This document shows, in pieces, positions 34,601 through 44,949 of a stretch of 64,000 nt of DNA. Position 1 is the first letter of the stretch; each line of letters begins with the position of its first letter. The notes under the pieces were generated by a model that did not search any database, was not told where the DNA came from, and saw only the letters and a program-made list of their open reading frames with translations. This DNA comes from Fasciolopsis buskii (Eukaryota; Platyhelminthes; Trematoda; Plagiorchiida; Fasciolidae), in NCBI GenBank assembly GCA_008360955.1, contig LUCM01010395.1, forward strand, positions 218,644 through 282,643, read 5' to 3'. A program made the translations under genes and the position numbers.

Positions 34601-37600
34601 AAGTGTTACGATGAAGTGGCTCTGTCACGCATCAAACCAGATGTTCAGTGGTCAGTCTGAATGCTTCGAATTCTTCTTTGAGACTATTCTTGTCTCAGCT
34701 GAAATTCCTTATCAATATCACGAACGGCGAAAATAAAATTAACGAATTTTTTTGTCTAAAAAGACCATTTACCATCAGTAACATTGTGGTTCTCACAAAC
34801 AAGTCGGAAGATTTTAGGCATTTTGCTTACCAGTATTCACCTCCAATCCACACACTTTCACTCCCACATTTAAATCCTCGATACTCGACACCAAGGCAGC
34901 TCGTATTCTATCTTCCTTTCCAATCAAGCTGCCTGTCCTGCTAGTGGGAATCACAAATCTAACAAGTTCGATCAAATCTTCATCAGATTGCACGACGGAC
35001 ATTGCACCAACGTAGAATAGTTGTTTGTGGAGTGGCAAATCATGCGCATCGTTGTTCGTGTGCAATGTGCCACGATGGTACACGAACACAATTCCCGGTT
35101 CAGCTGGCATTTGTGAACGCATGGTTCTGTATACATAACCCTCCTTGAAGGCAATCACGGTCCGTTGGCGTATCATTTTCGTCGAACACAATTCACTCTC
35201 CAATGTCCACCAGTAGTCCTAGGAATATGGGAAAACAAAAATGTGATAAACCGAGATTTGGATATTCGCAGAAGTGCAAGATAATCAGAGCTCTCGAAGG
35301 TGATGACAGGCATTGAAAGCTGAGTTACATATGCATACTCTGTTTAGAGAACATAAAAATAAAAAAAGAATGCACATATACTAAAAACACAACCAAGGCA
35401 TATTAATAAGAAAGCAAAAATCGAGATACAGACGGACAGTTGAGACAACTGATGTGACTGCAAATCAACAATTTCCCTCGAATCATCTCCAACTTTATTG
35501 TATGTTATGTATTAGCATGAGTACGAATAACTGAAAACGAGCTTGTACGTCACGTTGTGTTGTTCTCAGTGAGTTCGGTGGGATTTTTATACACGTCGAA
35601 TCATTTGGAAAATCACAAGAAGTCTTCTGATGACACTATGTCTAATAATACTGTTACTGCAATTACTAATGCAATTGGAATTTATTGAACGCGGGATTAG
35701 TAAACGTGCCTTGGGCTCATGAAGATGACCACATTTGCAATTTATCGGGCGATGAGACAGCATGAGACCAGTTTTCATGAACATTTATATGGAAATCGTT
35801 CGACGACTTTCTTGTCAATATCTGCATGATGATCTCAGGCATGCAACTAGTCAGTTTTATGTTGATTTCGGTTTTTGTTTACAAATCTCGTGTTAGATGA
35901 ACGGTTAAGGATAGCTTGCAACCATTTTCCTATTCCGGTTCTCTATTGCTCCAGTCCAACTGGAATGCAGGGTGGTCTTCCTTTGTAGCCCGTGAACCAA
36001 TGGCACTGACAGTAAGTGTTTATGCGAGTGTTGATCGTCGTTAAATACACTCGAATATACCACCAGGCCGTTTACAACTTCCATATAAATTATCATGAAA
36101 ATTGGTCTCAAACTGTCTCATCGCCCGATAAATTGCAAATGTGGTCATCTTCATGAGCCCAAGGCACGTTTACTAATCCCGCGTTCAATAAATTCCAATT
36201 GCATTAGTAATTGCAGTAACAGTATTATTAGACATAGTGTCATCAGAAGACTTCTTGTGATTTTCCAAATGATTCGACGTGTATAAAAATCCCACAGAAC
36301 ACACTGAGAACAACACAACGTGACGTACAAGCTCGTTTTCAGTTATTCGTACTCATGCTAATACATAACATACAATAAAGTTGGAGATGATTCGAGGGAA
36401 ATTGTTGATTTGCAGTCGCATCAGTTCACAACTCTAAGAATGTGTCTGTCTGCGTGTAATTGATCAGTCTGTCACACAGTCAGGCTGTAAACCACCTGTC
36501 GAATGATGACAAGTGGACCAGGGAAGTTTAAGTGTCTGAATAATTCGCTACTGAGCGCACAGACGGGTTATACAAACGGATATATACGGCTTCGGCTGTT
36601 TTCAAGGTGCGATACCTGGCAGTTCCTGATTTTCCGCTCCTAACTTGTAGATGGTGCGAAAAGCACTTGTCACATTGACTGAGTGATTTGACTCAACAAG
36701 GTATGAGCACATTAAGTAAGTATCTACCCCAACCGTTCCTGTGCTCAACCAAGCCGGGAGGTGTTCACGAACGCGATCGGACAAACGCCTGGTCGTGCGG
36801 CCAACATACCTGGTCCCACAGGAGCAGGTGAATGAATACACACAGAACGAGGCTGCAGAATCTGGCAGTCTGTCCTTTAGTTGGAAACATGATCGTTTTG
36901 GATGTGAATACAATTTCTAACTGTGCAGGAACAAATGCTTTACTGATTTAACGTGACAGTATCCGTTGGATAATTTCCGCTTCCGTGTCATCTTTGAAAT
37001 GCAAAGGAAGATATACAGGTTTCTTTACTGGTCCTATTTCTTTTAGTCTTATTTCGTGTTTTTTCCACAGTTTTATTGATGAATCTTTCGGGGTATCCAT
37101 TTTGTACGAATACGCTTCGCAGGAAACGAAGTTCATTTTCAGTTGTGTCGTCCGCACATATTTTCTTGCTCTGTCAACTAAACGACACATTAGATCCAAC
37201 GTGTCAACATCCAAATTACCCTTGAACTTCATGGAAACATTGTTACTTTTCTCATTTGCTTTGAAATCCTTATTACCTATTAGTATGCTCCCTGCAAACT
37301 CCAGTGTGAAAGTGAATGCTGTTTCTTGTAGTGCTGATATTCCGTAAACCGCTGCGAATCAGCTGGGCTAGCCTATTGGATGAGGATTTCGACTCACAAT
37401 CGTTTGCCTTTGTTTATCATTCCAGTTCGGGGAGCATAGCTATGTATTGCTGTCGATTGTGCTATAGAAAAATCAAAATCTTCGTCAAAGTTAGCTGTGT
37501 CAACTGTCTGGACTTTAATGCTGATGCAATTCTGGGATGGATACCTGACATTCAGGAGATGAAGGAGGTGCGATGCTTTCCTTTTTATTTATAAATCCAC

Positions 37601-40600
37601 GCCTTTATGATCGTAATAGTCTTTGGTGGCCACAGTTCAGGTTGTTTGTATTCACTGAGTTCTGATTGTTGAACATGATGTCTAGATAACAAAAATTACG
37701 TCACCAGTAGAGTTGACGTCACCAGTGCTAACAGCGTCACTGCGACTGCTGAGGAACAGTTTTCAATCCACGCACCGAGCCAAACGATCACACAACTCAC
37801 GAAAGTAGTATTTCCGAATGAACATTATATCCTGTAAACCTATAAAACGTACCCCAATCCACCTGATTTGCACCCGCAGAAGAAGACGAGTAGCTCGCAT
37901 GCAACAAACTGGTCAAACTGTTTCCCGAACCGTCTGTCTTACTGAGATGATTAAATTTGCTTTCCGCTAATTGCTAGATGCTAAACGCCGTTTCGCTTGG
38001 ATTAGTCATTCCCCAACTGGCTGAGTATATAGCAACGGTTTTGCTGATTCAACTCTTTTTCTCGATGTGAGGTCGACAAGAAAAGCTGTAAAATAACCTT
38101 ACATTAGAACAAGTAATAACAGTCCCAAACTTGCCCTCAGATAGCAAACGAACAAGATTGGTGCACCTATGCAATCGGCAATGGGACACACCATTAGGGT
38201 TACAGATTAACTAGCTGTTTTACTCATTGATGGTGGCAGTTCTCGACATTTGCCACGTCGAGAGTAATAAACCCAGAAAACAGAAGTTTTTTCTCATCCT
38301 GTGACTACTTTTTACTATTGCTACGTTCACCTTCATCAGACAACAAAAAGGGGAATTCGTAGTTTGATATCAACTGTCAAAATTAGTGAATTTGCAATAT
38401 GGCGACTAAGTCAACAGTGACTTACCGCATTTCTCGGAATTTCGACCGATTGTGCTCTTTTGTGAACAGCTTGAATCTTAAAATTTACAAGCGAAGAAAG
38501 ATTCACTTGTGCTGTTTTTATTGAGCTAATTGAATCATGGTTCATAATACGCAAGGAAACTTCCAGTCGATAGTTGCTTCTGTTCATTATGTCGGAAGTG
38601 TCGTACAATCTTTCATCCGTTGAGCCCAGATCGACGGACAAATTCTGTGAAAAAAGTGTCGGGAAATAGAATTGACGTTTATTTTCATGGGAACTATAAA
38701 GAGTGCAAAGAAAATTGGTACACCTAATCAGATGGGGTGTCGCCCAAGCACAACTCCTATTAGGTGGTACAGGAAATCCAAAAACTCAAATCCAATTACA
38801 TCGAGAACAATGTCATTTAGTTAGTAACATGTGGCACACCAACAACCGCAAGTACAATCTCCAACTGGAACAACAACAGTGTCATTCTGAACAAGAACAC
38901 AGGATCCACTACAACAGAAGCAATAGTAATAATAATGTGATTAGTGGAAACAAAAGACTGGGAATAGTCTAGTCAATCTGCGCTTCTATTCAGCAAAAAA
39001 TATTACTGCTAACAGAACAGAAAGTAGATGTTCAAACAATACTTTTTTCGCGTATAGTTCAGCTGAAATTGAGTGACGTATTTAACGTTCGAAAGTAATA
39101 AACTTGTCAATTAATGTTTATTTGGTAAATTTACTTTGCGAACGGAACATCTTGTCAAATAGACACAACAATCATCACTGATAGCTAGTAGATTGGTTTT
39201 TTATTTGGTATGTCGAGAGACGTTGCCAGGGCTGTAGGTCTTCCGAGTCCCGATGCAGGCAAACTCGAACCCGAGAATGAAGATGATGGGATGTATTACA
39301 TATTGACCAAGTCATGTGGACTGATTATTAGCAGTTTGGTTGGTGGTGATAATGAGAAATAAGAGTAAGGAAAATAAATCTCCCACCACTATTATTGTAA
39401 TTTTTCGTCTGCACATTTACTTCTTTCGAGTGACCTGTTGTGTTTGCAGTGCGTATTTCTTCCATCACTACATTTTTCGTGGTCCCCACTAGTTAGGTTC
39501 AGATAGTCAATGAGCCTCATCCTCTGTCACGCATTTCTCAAGCGAAGATGCAGTCATGATGGACTCTGGTTACGATTCAGATATAAATGGACTTCTTAAT
39601 CCCTGGAGAAAGTAAACAATTCCAATCCATCCCGTTCATGCAGTTCTTTCCTGAACGTAAACAAGATATTTCACTTTGAATATAGCCTTAATAGTTCGAC
39701 TACTGTCAAGGGTTTAGCAATCAATACTAGTTGGTATTTTACCCAGCGAAAACCGTATTTTGTTATAAGATGCTCTTTGATCGTATCATTTAAGGCCGGT
39801 CCTTCGGAAGGCAGATCCGAAGAGTTCTGATATTATTTCCGGAGGTAGTTTGACATAAGTCTTAAAGGCTGTGAAAAATGACGTGCAAAATGGCCCAGTG
39901 AAGATTTGGAGGAATACGAAGGGACAACACATTCACAACAACCGGGAATTGGAAACACACTGTTAAAATGCCTCACCTTATTTGCAGTTGTGAATGACAT
40001 ATAAGTTGCTTTGAAATGTCTGCTTTTGGGTGATAGAATAAACTCATTCCATCTGACAGATTCCTTCAACCGATGAATGGACATCATTAGTGTAGCTGGA
40101 TCTGAGGCGAATACATCCATTTGAACATCCAATTTACTTTTGTCTGAAAGGATAATCATTGTTGAGTGCTTAGTGAACAGTTAGGAAAACCAAGTAAGTC
40201 TACTCGGATTAAGTTGTATATAAATATCATTATCAAAAAATATGATTAGTCATTTTTGACGTGTTTGGATGCAGGTATTCAGGTTGTATCAGACCAACTT
40301 GATTTCACCTCAGGCCAAAAGAAAATTGGTTGTGATTTGAATGTGTTTGTGCTGGGAACCTGTTGGGACCGCTACTTTGCTGACCGTCAAAATCGCTGCA
40401 GGCCAGGAAGAGCGTTTGTGCACCCGAATAGGACGGAAATAGGAGCCAGAAAAATCCAAACACCTGGGGCTTTTTCGGTGGCATTAGGCGTACTTGGGTG
40501 ACGGATCAAACTATGTAAGTGGTTTAGGATTATTTTCACTAATTTGTGAGGTAGGCGAAACATTTTGCATCGGGACAGGTTAAGTTTATCGTGTAATCAC

Positions 40601-43600
40601 GACCAAAATGGTGATGCAGGGCATATTTGCAAGTAAGATCTTTCCGATGAAATGGGGGAACTAATTTGGGTGTCCCTCCCAGGGACATTCTAAAGCGACG
40701 CAAGAAATTTCGCGGTTTGTGCGTTCAAAAGTTCACCGCTACTTCGTAGTAAACACTGGATTTTTCCTGGATAAGTGGGAAGAACAAGTTCGTTACAAAA
40801 AGGACCGCGTCCAACCGGAACAGTGTAAATCGGAAAAGAGTAATATATGAGCCAGGTGCTTTCTATAATTACGTAGTTATTACTTTTTTATTTCTGCTGA
40901 TGAAAAATATGTCATCTGCGCAATACGACATGGCACAGGTGTATGGCTGCAATCGACGTGCCACGTTCCTCATGGGTATCGTTTAAAGGATTTAAATGGG
41001 GACTAAGTAAGCGTTCGCCGCTTTCCATCTTTTTCTGGTCGATAAAATTTCGCAAAGACGACGGCCAGAATTACGCAACTGACAATCGACATATCAGATA
41101 GTTAGAAATGAAATCTCGATCAAAGTAACAAATATATTTGCGTGAACCAGTTTGTAAATAAGGCCCGAATATATTTCCAAGCCGCAGGACATGGATCAAA
41201 TAAGAACAGCAATCATTGTCTTGTCATTTTATGGATATGTTAATCGAATCAGACAGACTAGTACGCTGACTCATACAATTCACTACAGCTTCCGTGGTAC
41301 TCGTGAATTCAAGTTAAAGAAGCAACTGCCTATCAGCAACAGCCAAGCAGCGGGAGATTGTTTAGCGGAAACAATAACTAACTAAATCATACGAATTAAG
41401 TATAAAACGTTCCGTTTCCGAATAGCCGCCAGCAATGTAACCTTAATTTTCAGTGTCATGCCAAACCAACACGTGGAGATTTCTATCAAGTAGGCCCGTG
41501 AATGCTTCCGCAGTGGATCAATATGATCAGAAATTCCCTTTCCCATGGGCAATGAAAAACCGTTTGTAGGGAGATAAATGGGTTGTTAAAACAGACTAAT
41601 CAATATTTCTGTTGTCAGGACATAATCAAGAATATATCTTCGAAAGGAATTGAACAAACAAAGAAGCAGAATAGAGTTCTAATGGGCATCTGTGGAGATG
41701 TTTGATGGAACTTCCGAAACGAACTGAATTTTCAGGAAGGCAAAACAATTGACAAAATTTACTGGGGCATTTTTACGGGACTTATTATACAACTGTCAAT
41801 TACAGTAAATAAAGCGTTTTTCAGAGATGACAAGGGATCTAAGTTTTGTTCTATTTTCCCAAGCAAATCCCACACTCACTCATGCACTCTGATGACAAAT
41901 AGGGGTTTATCAATCGAAAGTGACTCAATCCTATCAGCAAAACTAGACTATTCTAAAGGGTTTACTTCATTCCAAGGAAGACCGGATATATTTTGCCTTG
42001 AGCCTTCGTATTCTTTTGTGCGTGTCCATTTTAGCAGTACAAAACGTTTCTCATGACAAGCTTGAAGGATGAGCATATTGGAGGAGATACGCCATAGCCT
42101 TAAAGGTCTCCTATACCTAAGGGGAACCTACAAATTAGGCACTAAAATTGAGATGACTCAGAACCATTCAAGTTTCTAATAGAACAGGCGTATCCATGAT
42201 CCAGACGATGATAAATTGTCATCTACCACCAGAGTGATCGGCGGATCCGGGATTCCAACCTACGACAAATTTGAGTTGACAAACACGTGATCCACTTGGT
42301 CATCACCAGTCAAGATGCAAAACCAAGCCTAATTCATTCTAAAACTTCGTCGAAGCACTGGTTATGGTCACTGAGAACCGTGGGCGTGTCGGCTATAAGA
42401 TTACACTGATTAGCTGAAAACGGTCACAACACCGTCTGCAATGTGGAGTAATTACGCTACACAGCTCTAACTCGGAACTTCGGCGTCGGTGGCTAAGCGG
42501 ACAAGGTCGTGGCATTAACTTCCTCAATTGGCAGCCCTCTATTGGCCGCGGCCCCCTTAACGCGGAGTGCTGTACGTTGTAATTTCCCTAATAATGAAAG
42601 TAAAAGATAAAAATGGATGGTTCAGTGAAATTTTTCCTTGACGTTTGCTCCTAACGACAACATGAAGAAATGATCTAGAAATTTAATCAAGGACCAACTT
42701 CCATTGACCTGACGCAAATTGGATTTGCCTGGATTGTCTTTGCGTATGAACCATTCGAGACACAGAAGAACATTCAACATTGGGTCACCTATCAGGACAA
42801 TTTATTGCAACTCAACGGTCAGAATTTGTCTGAATTAGGGTAGGATTCTTGACATATTTTCAAAGCCTAACCGGGAAAATTCCAGGTGATCTTAAATTGG
42901 AATATATATGGGAGTAATTGGAAGCGGGGTTCGCAAATTTGAGGTTTGAACTCCGTAGGTCCGAAAGTAGTTTGATATACATCCTGGTAAGAATTGAAGC
43001 GGTGGTGTAAATGGACGAGATTTTACTATGGTCTACTGACCGTAGTGACATGACAAATCAATCGGACCTGGCTGATTTTGCCGACGACTTGGCAATGGAT
43101 TAAATTTAATCACAAAACATTCATCATACTCATTCTTGGCTTGCACGTTGGCTCCGTATATTTTGACGACTGGAGTGCATGCAGTGAAATGTGCATTGTT
43201 TCGATGTTATTGACTCGCACCGAACTAGTAGTGTTTTGTGGCTTACTTGCAGCCACTTCCAATCCGCAAATTGTCAAGTCGGGATATTGTTTTTCAAAGA
43301 TCGAAAGCACATGTGCTTTGATTCCTGATTTGACTCCAGAACGATCTCCGCCAGTCGTGTGAATCACTAGTTGTAAATGTCCATTTGATATATTATCCGT
43401 TAGCTCGACCCCGTCCGCAGTTACGTGGAATTTCTGTCTCAACACACGCGGTCCATTTTGCCGATGTGCTTCAGTTAGGTGAAGCTTAGCTATGTGATAG
43501 ACAAACACCACACCAGAACCTAGTGGTATTTGTAAGGAAGTGTCTCCAACAACTGGGCCTTCTTTGACTATTACGCGTGATCCCGATTTCGTTCCTTCCT

Positions 43601-43623
43601 CGGAGCATAATTCACTCTTGAAC
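22533..43623 (-). CDS. Unrecognised gene of repeated C-B-A exon cassettes (3' half)
   Basis: Gene-level entry. Visible exons in transcript order are B (43623-43247, cut by the assembly gap), A (40143-39977), C (38644-38426), B (35218-34831), A (30817-30651), C (29471-29307), B (25663-25267), A (23745-23579) and terminal (22613-22533). Donor and acceptor phases agree at every junction: B ends phase 1, A runs 1 to 0, C 0 to 0, terminal starts at 0. One cassette encodes about 240-260 residues. No cysteine occurs outside B exons, and each B has exactly two. I do not recognise the family. Paired cysteines, alternating beta-strand patterns and no transmembrane segment in these exons suggest an extracellular repeat protein. 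The 5' end lies beyond the gap; exons at 51.1 to 59.8 kb are candidates. Confidence 0.68.
23579..23745 (-). CDS. A exon, cassette 3
   Basis: 167 nt between TTCTCGTAG and GTAAGT, phase 1 to 0. It reads QTNFTFHVDLFAS (strand), a helix through DDLLTVIHQLTKSLQEK, FTIPFNE and LTVLPESVKVTHG. Same length, phases and layout as the A exons at 30.7 and 40.0 kb. No cysteine. Confidence 0.68.
23750..25260. other. Intron between B and A of cassette 3
   Basis: No gene seen. A frame-poor GAT/AAT-rich patch at 24715-24790 is low complexity. Confidence 0.4.
25267..25663 (-). CDS. B exon, cassette 3
   Basis: 397 nt between TATGTTTCAG and GTAGGG, phase 0 to 1. It opens LEWWKLEMEVCSTES, matching DYWWTLESELCST of the exon at 35.2 kb. 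Then come a hydrophobic strand (GVTFAYYRAIFY) and HVKFSVSTG, a helix (EKGKIRNSLQLILEK) and the conserved end ACGLELVGG. The only two cysteines are the one after the WW motif and the one in CGLE. Confidence 0.7.
25700..29300. other. Intron between C and B of cassette 3
   Basis: No firm gene. A minus-strand segment at 28513-28610 (VVMEKAAYIFPCYVEID) resembles the exon at 56.7 kb (FVITKMTKWIYPVTVSPG) but lacks a usable acceptor and would end in phase 2, so it may be a decayed exon. TA-rich sequence lies near 27555. Confidence 0.35.
29307..29471 (-). CDS. C exon, cassette 3
   Basis: 165 nt between TTTATTTTTCGACAG and GTAAGT, phase 0 to 0. It reads INRAPRFFKITVTKPVQYKI, continues through EISAHNQAILHETI and ends NLVMEIRDKKDHLVHVNREG. 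The alternating hydrophobic pattern suggests beta strands. It aligns with the C exons at 38.5 and 51.2 kb (NYRLEVSLRI..., NVLRWHTTITV...). No cysteine. Confidence 0.62.
30651..30817 (-). CDS. A exon, cassette 2
   Basis: 167 nt between CGCCCACAG and GTGAGT, phase 1 to 0. It reads QPNIRVQLHLIGSAFG, a charged helix KETAEQLRKRVLRK, then SFKVTIDKVHYEIIPDSFQ. Same length and phases as the other two A exons. Confidence 0.7.
30830..34820. other. Intron between B and A of cassette 2
   Basis: Apart from the SINE at 32.2 kb I see no gene. Minus-strand frames at 31345-31545 and plus-strand frames around 33.2-33.7 kb have no domain or homology I can name. Confidence 0.35.
32215..32550 (+). repeat. tRNA-derived SINE, near complete copy
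   Basis: 5' unit (GTCGTACTTAGGCTGCCTTC to AGCCGTTCAGAGCCTG), tRNA-like head at 32346-32424 (GGTAGCGTAATGGCTAAAGC; GGGTTCGCGTCCGAGTTCGG), body with GGATAACACAGCTGTACAGT, and tail ending near GCAAATTATTTCGTGG. It aligns along its length with the minus-strand copy at 17.6-17.9 kb. Confidence 0.68.
34831..35218 (-). CDS. B exon, cassette 2
   Basis: 388 nt between CCTAG and GTAAGC, phase 0 to 1. It opens DYWWTLESELCSTKM, then a basic strand region (RTVIAFKEGYVYRTM), PGIVFVYHRGTLH, a strand LIELVRFVIP, a helix (GKEDRIRAALVSSIEDL) and KVCGLEVNTG. It aligns with the B exons at 25.5 and 43.4 kb. Its only cysteines are the two conserved ones. Confidence 0.7.
35439..36432. repeat. Long inverted repeat, ~360-bp arms, in the C-to-B intron
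   Basis: Arms 35439-35799 and 36076-36432 are near-identical reverse complements separated by about 276 bases. Both arms translate to the same 55-residue-plus frame in opposite orientation, which is a consequence of the duplication, not of a gene. The arm's outer part recurs once more at 46648-46735, so this is a dispersed repeat. No transposase is present. Confidence 0.82.
36602..37235 (-). mobile_element. Penelope-like fragment with GIY-YIG nuclease
   Basis: 36948-37232 is the linker between RT and nuclease, ending PVYLPLHFKDDTEAEIIQRI, a typical Penelope region. 36602-36913 contains CVYSFTCSCGTRYVGRTTRR then LSDRVREHLPAWL, a well-kept GIY-YIG core with its arginine-rich second motif. The two frames are separated by a short break. 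It is the best preserved Penelope nuclease in the window and sits in an intron of the cassette gene in the same orientation. Confidence 0.75.
37320..37450 (+). repeat. Degenerate SINE head
   Basis: GATTTCGACTCACAATCGTT then CATTCCAGTTCGGGGAGCAT matches the anticodon-arm and B-box sections of the SINE at 32.4 kb, but the A box is decayed. Confidence 0.42.
37600..38420. other. Intron sequence, nothing recognised
   Basis: Part of the intron between C (38.5 kb) and B (35.0 kb). No exon, repeat family or RNA gene could be supported. Confidence 0.35.
38426..38644 (-). CDS. C exon, cassette 2
   Basis: 219 nt between TTTTTTCACAG and GTAAGT, phase 0 to 0. It reads NLSVDLGSTDERLYDTSD, NYRLEVSLRIMNHDSISS, then VNFKIQAVHKRAQSVEIPRN followed by A. 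The last residues resemble the end of the exon at 51.1 kb (YVPQNA). No cysteine, beta-rich pattern. Confidence 0.66.
38700..39970. other. Intron between A and C, nothing recognised
   Basis: 38815-38945 is CAA/AAC-biased low-complexity sequence. No other feature supported. Confidence 0.35.
39977..40143 (-). CDS. A exon, cassette 1 (first seen)
   Basis: 167 nt between ATTATCCTTTCAG and GTGAGG, phase 1 to 0. It reads KSKLDVQMDVFASDPATLMM, a helix through SIHRLKESVRWNE, FILSPKSRHFKAT and YMSFTTANK. The VDLFAS/MDVFAS match to the A exon at 23.7 kb is the clearest identity between paralogous A exons. Confidence 0.7.
40150..43240. other. Intron between B and A of cassette 1
   Basis: No gene seen in 3.1 kb. 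42440-42520 has a weakly tRNA-like start (GGTGGCTAAGCGGACAAGG) without a B box. Confidence 0.35.
43247..43623 (-). CDS. B exon, cassette 1, cut by assembly gap
   Basis: The 5' end lies in the N run. The visible part opens FKSELCSEEG, aligning with LESELCST of the 35.2-kb exon. It continues with IPLGSGVVFVYHIAKLHL, strand HLQLVIHTT, a helix (GVKSGIKAHVLSIFEKQY) and TICGLEVAA, and ends at CAA|GTAAGC in phase 1. Only about ten residues should be missing at the front, judged from its paralogs. Two cysteines, both conserved. Confidence 0.7.
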
Positions 43624-44563
43624 NNNNNNNNNNNNNNNNNNNNNNNNNNNNNNNNNNNNNNNNNNNNNNNNNNNNNNNNNNNNNNNNNNNNNNNNNNNNN
43701 NNNNNNNNNNNNNNNNNNNNNNNNNNNNNNNNNNNNNNNNNNNNNNNNNNNNNNNNNNNNNNNNNNNNNNNNNNNNNNNNNNNNNNNNNNNNNNNNNNNN
43801 NNNNNNNNNNNNNNNNNNNNNNNNNNNNNNNNNNNNNNNNNNNNNNNNNNNNNNNNNNNNNNNNNNNNNNNNNNNNNNNNNNNNNNNNNNNNNNNNNNNN
43901 NNNNNNNNNNNNNNNNNNNNNNNNNNNNNNNNNNNNNNNNNNNNNNNNNNNNNNNNNNNNNNNNNNNNNNNNNNNNNNNNNNNNNNNNNNNNNNNNNNNN
44001 NNNNNNNNNNNNNNNNNNNNNNNNNNNNNNNNNNNNNNNNNNNNNNNNNNNNNNNNNNNNNNNNNNNNNNNNNNNNNNNNNNNNNNNNNNNNNNNNNNNN
44101 NNNNNNNNNNNNNNNNNNNNNNNNNNNNNNNNNNNNNNNNNNNNNNNNNNNNNNNNNNNNNNNNNNNNNNNNNNNNNNNNNNNNNNNNNNNNNNNNNNNN
44201 NNNNNNNNNNNNNNNNNNNNNNNNNNNNNNNNNNNNNNNNNNNNNNNNNNNNNNNNNNNNNNNNNNNNNNNNNNNNNNNNNNNNNNNNNNNNNNNNNNNN
44301 NNNNNNNNNNNNNNNNNNNNNNNNNNNNNNNNNNNNNNNNNNNNNNNNNNNNNNNNNNNNNNNNNNNNNNNNNNNNNNNNNNNNNNNNNNNNNNNNNNNN
44401 NNNNNNNNNNNNNNNNNNNNNNNNNNNNNNNNNNNNNNNNNNNNNNNNNNNNNNNNNNNNNNNNNNNNNNNNNNNNNNNNNNNNNNNNNNNNNNNNNNNN
44501 NNNNNNNNNNNNNNNNNNNNNNNNNNNNNNNNNNNNNNNNNNNNNNNNNNNNNNNNNNNNNNN
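43624..44563. other. Assembly gap (940 N)
   Basis: Run of N. It removes the first codons of the B exon and any splice acceptor; further exons could be hidden. Confidence 0.99.
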
Positions 44564-44682
44564 CTTGGAAAAACCACCACAATTTCTGAAAAAAGCAAAA
44601 GCGACAATTTCGTAAGCTAATTTCATTTCACCTGAATTAGCGGCCCATCTGAAAACCCAGTTTTGCTCGTTTCTTTATCTAC

Positions 44683-44871
44683 TTTGAATAATTGAGTAAA
44701 ATTTGCGTCATGGCGGTGTCCATCAATTGCCCACGAAAATGCCTGGCTGCGTTGATTTTTCTATAATTGAGTCCCACAACAAATAATCGTGACTGCTTTA
44801 TGTGTAATCGAACACTCAAAGTGATGTGAGACGCGATGTCGTAGGGGAACATATTTTGTATGAGGGTTGGA
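44683..44871 (-). CDS. Possible C-like exon
   Basis: Between GTATCTTCAG and GTAGAT the minus strand reads PTLIQNMFPYDIASHI, then TLSVRLHIKQSRLFVVGLNY and ends QILLNYSK. The TLSVRLHI segment resembles RLEVSLRI of the C exon at 38.5 kb, and the position just upstream of a B exon is right. However, the splice sites give phase 2 to 2 rather than 0 to 0. It may be a diverged C exon, or a false one with the true exon in the gap. Confidence 0.38.
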
Positions 44872-44949
44872 CTGAAGATACCCAGGATGTTTATTGTTAC
44901 CAAAAGAAATAGATTTACTTACAACAACTGAGATGTAATAAAAGTAATA

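Noticed and set aside
35587..36286. Identical 60-residue frames on opposite strands
   Set aside because: A by-product of the long inverted repeat; no domain, and no start or splice context.
42440..42560. tRNA-like A-box sequence
   Set aside because: No B box at the right distance and no fold that closes an acceptor stem.
43540..44626. Long open frames of 330-490 codons around 43.5-44.6 kb
   Set aside because: They read through the run of N. Only the part below 43623 is real sequence, and it is annotated as a B exon.
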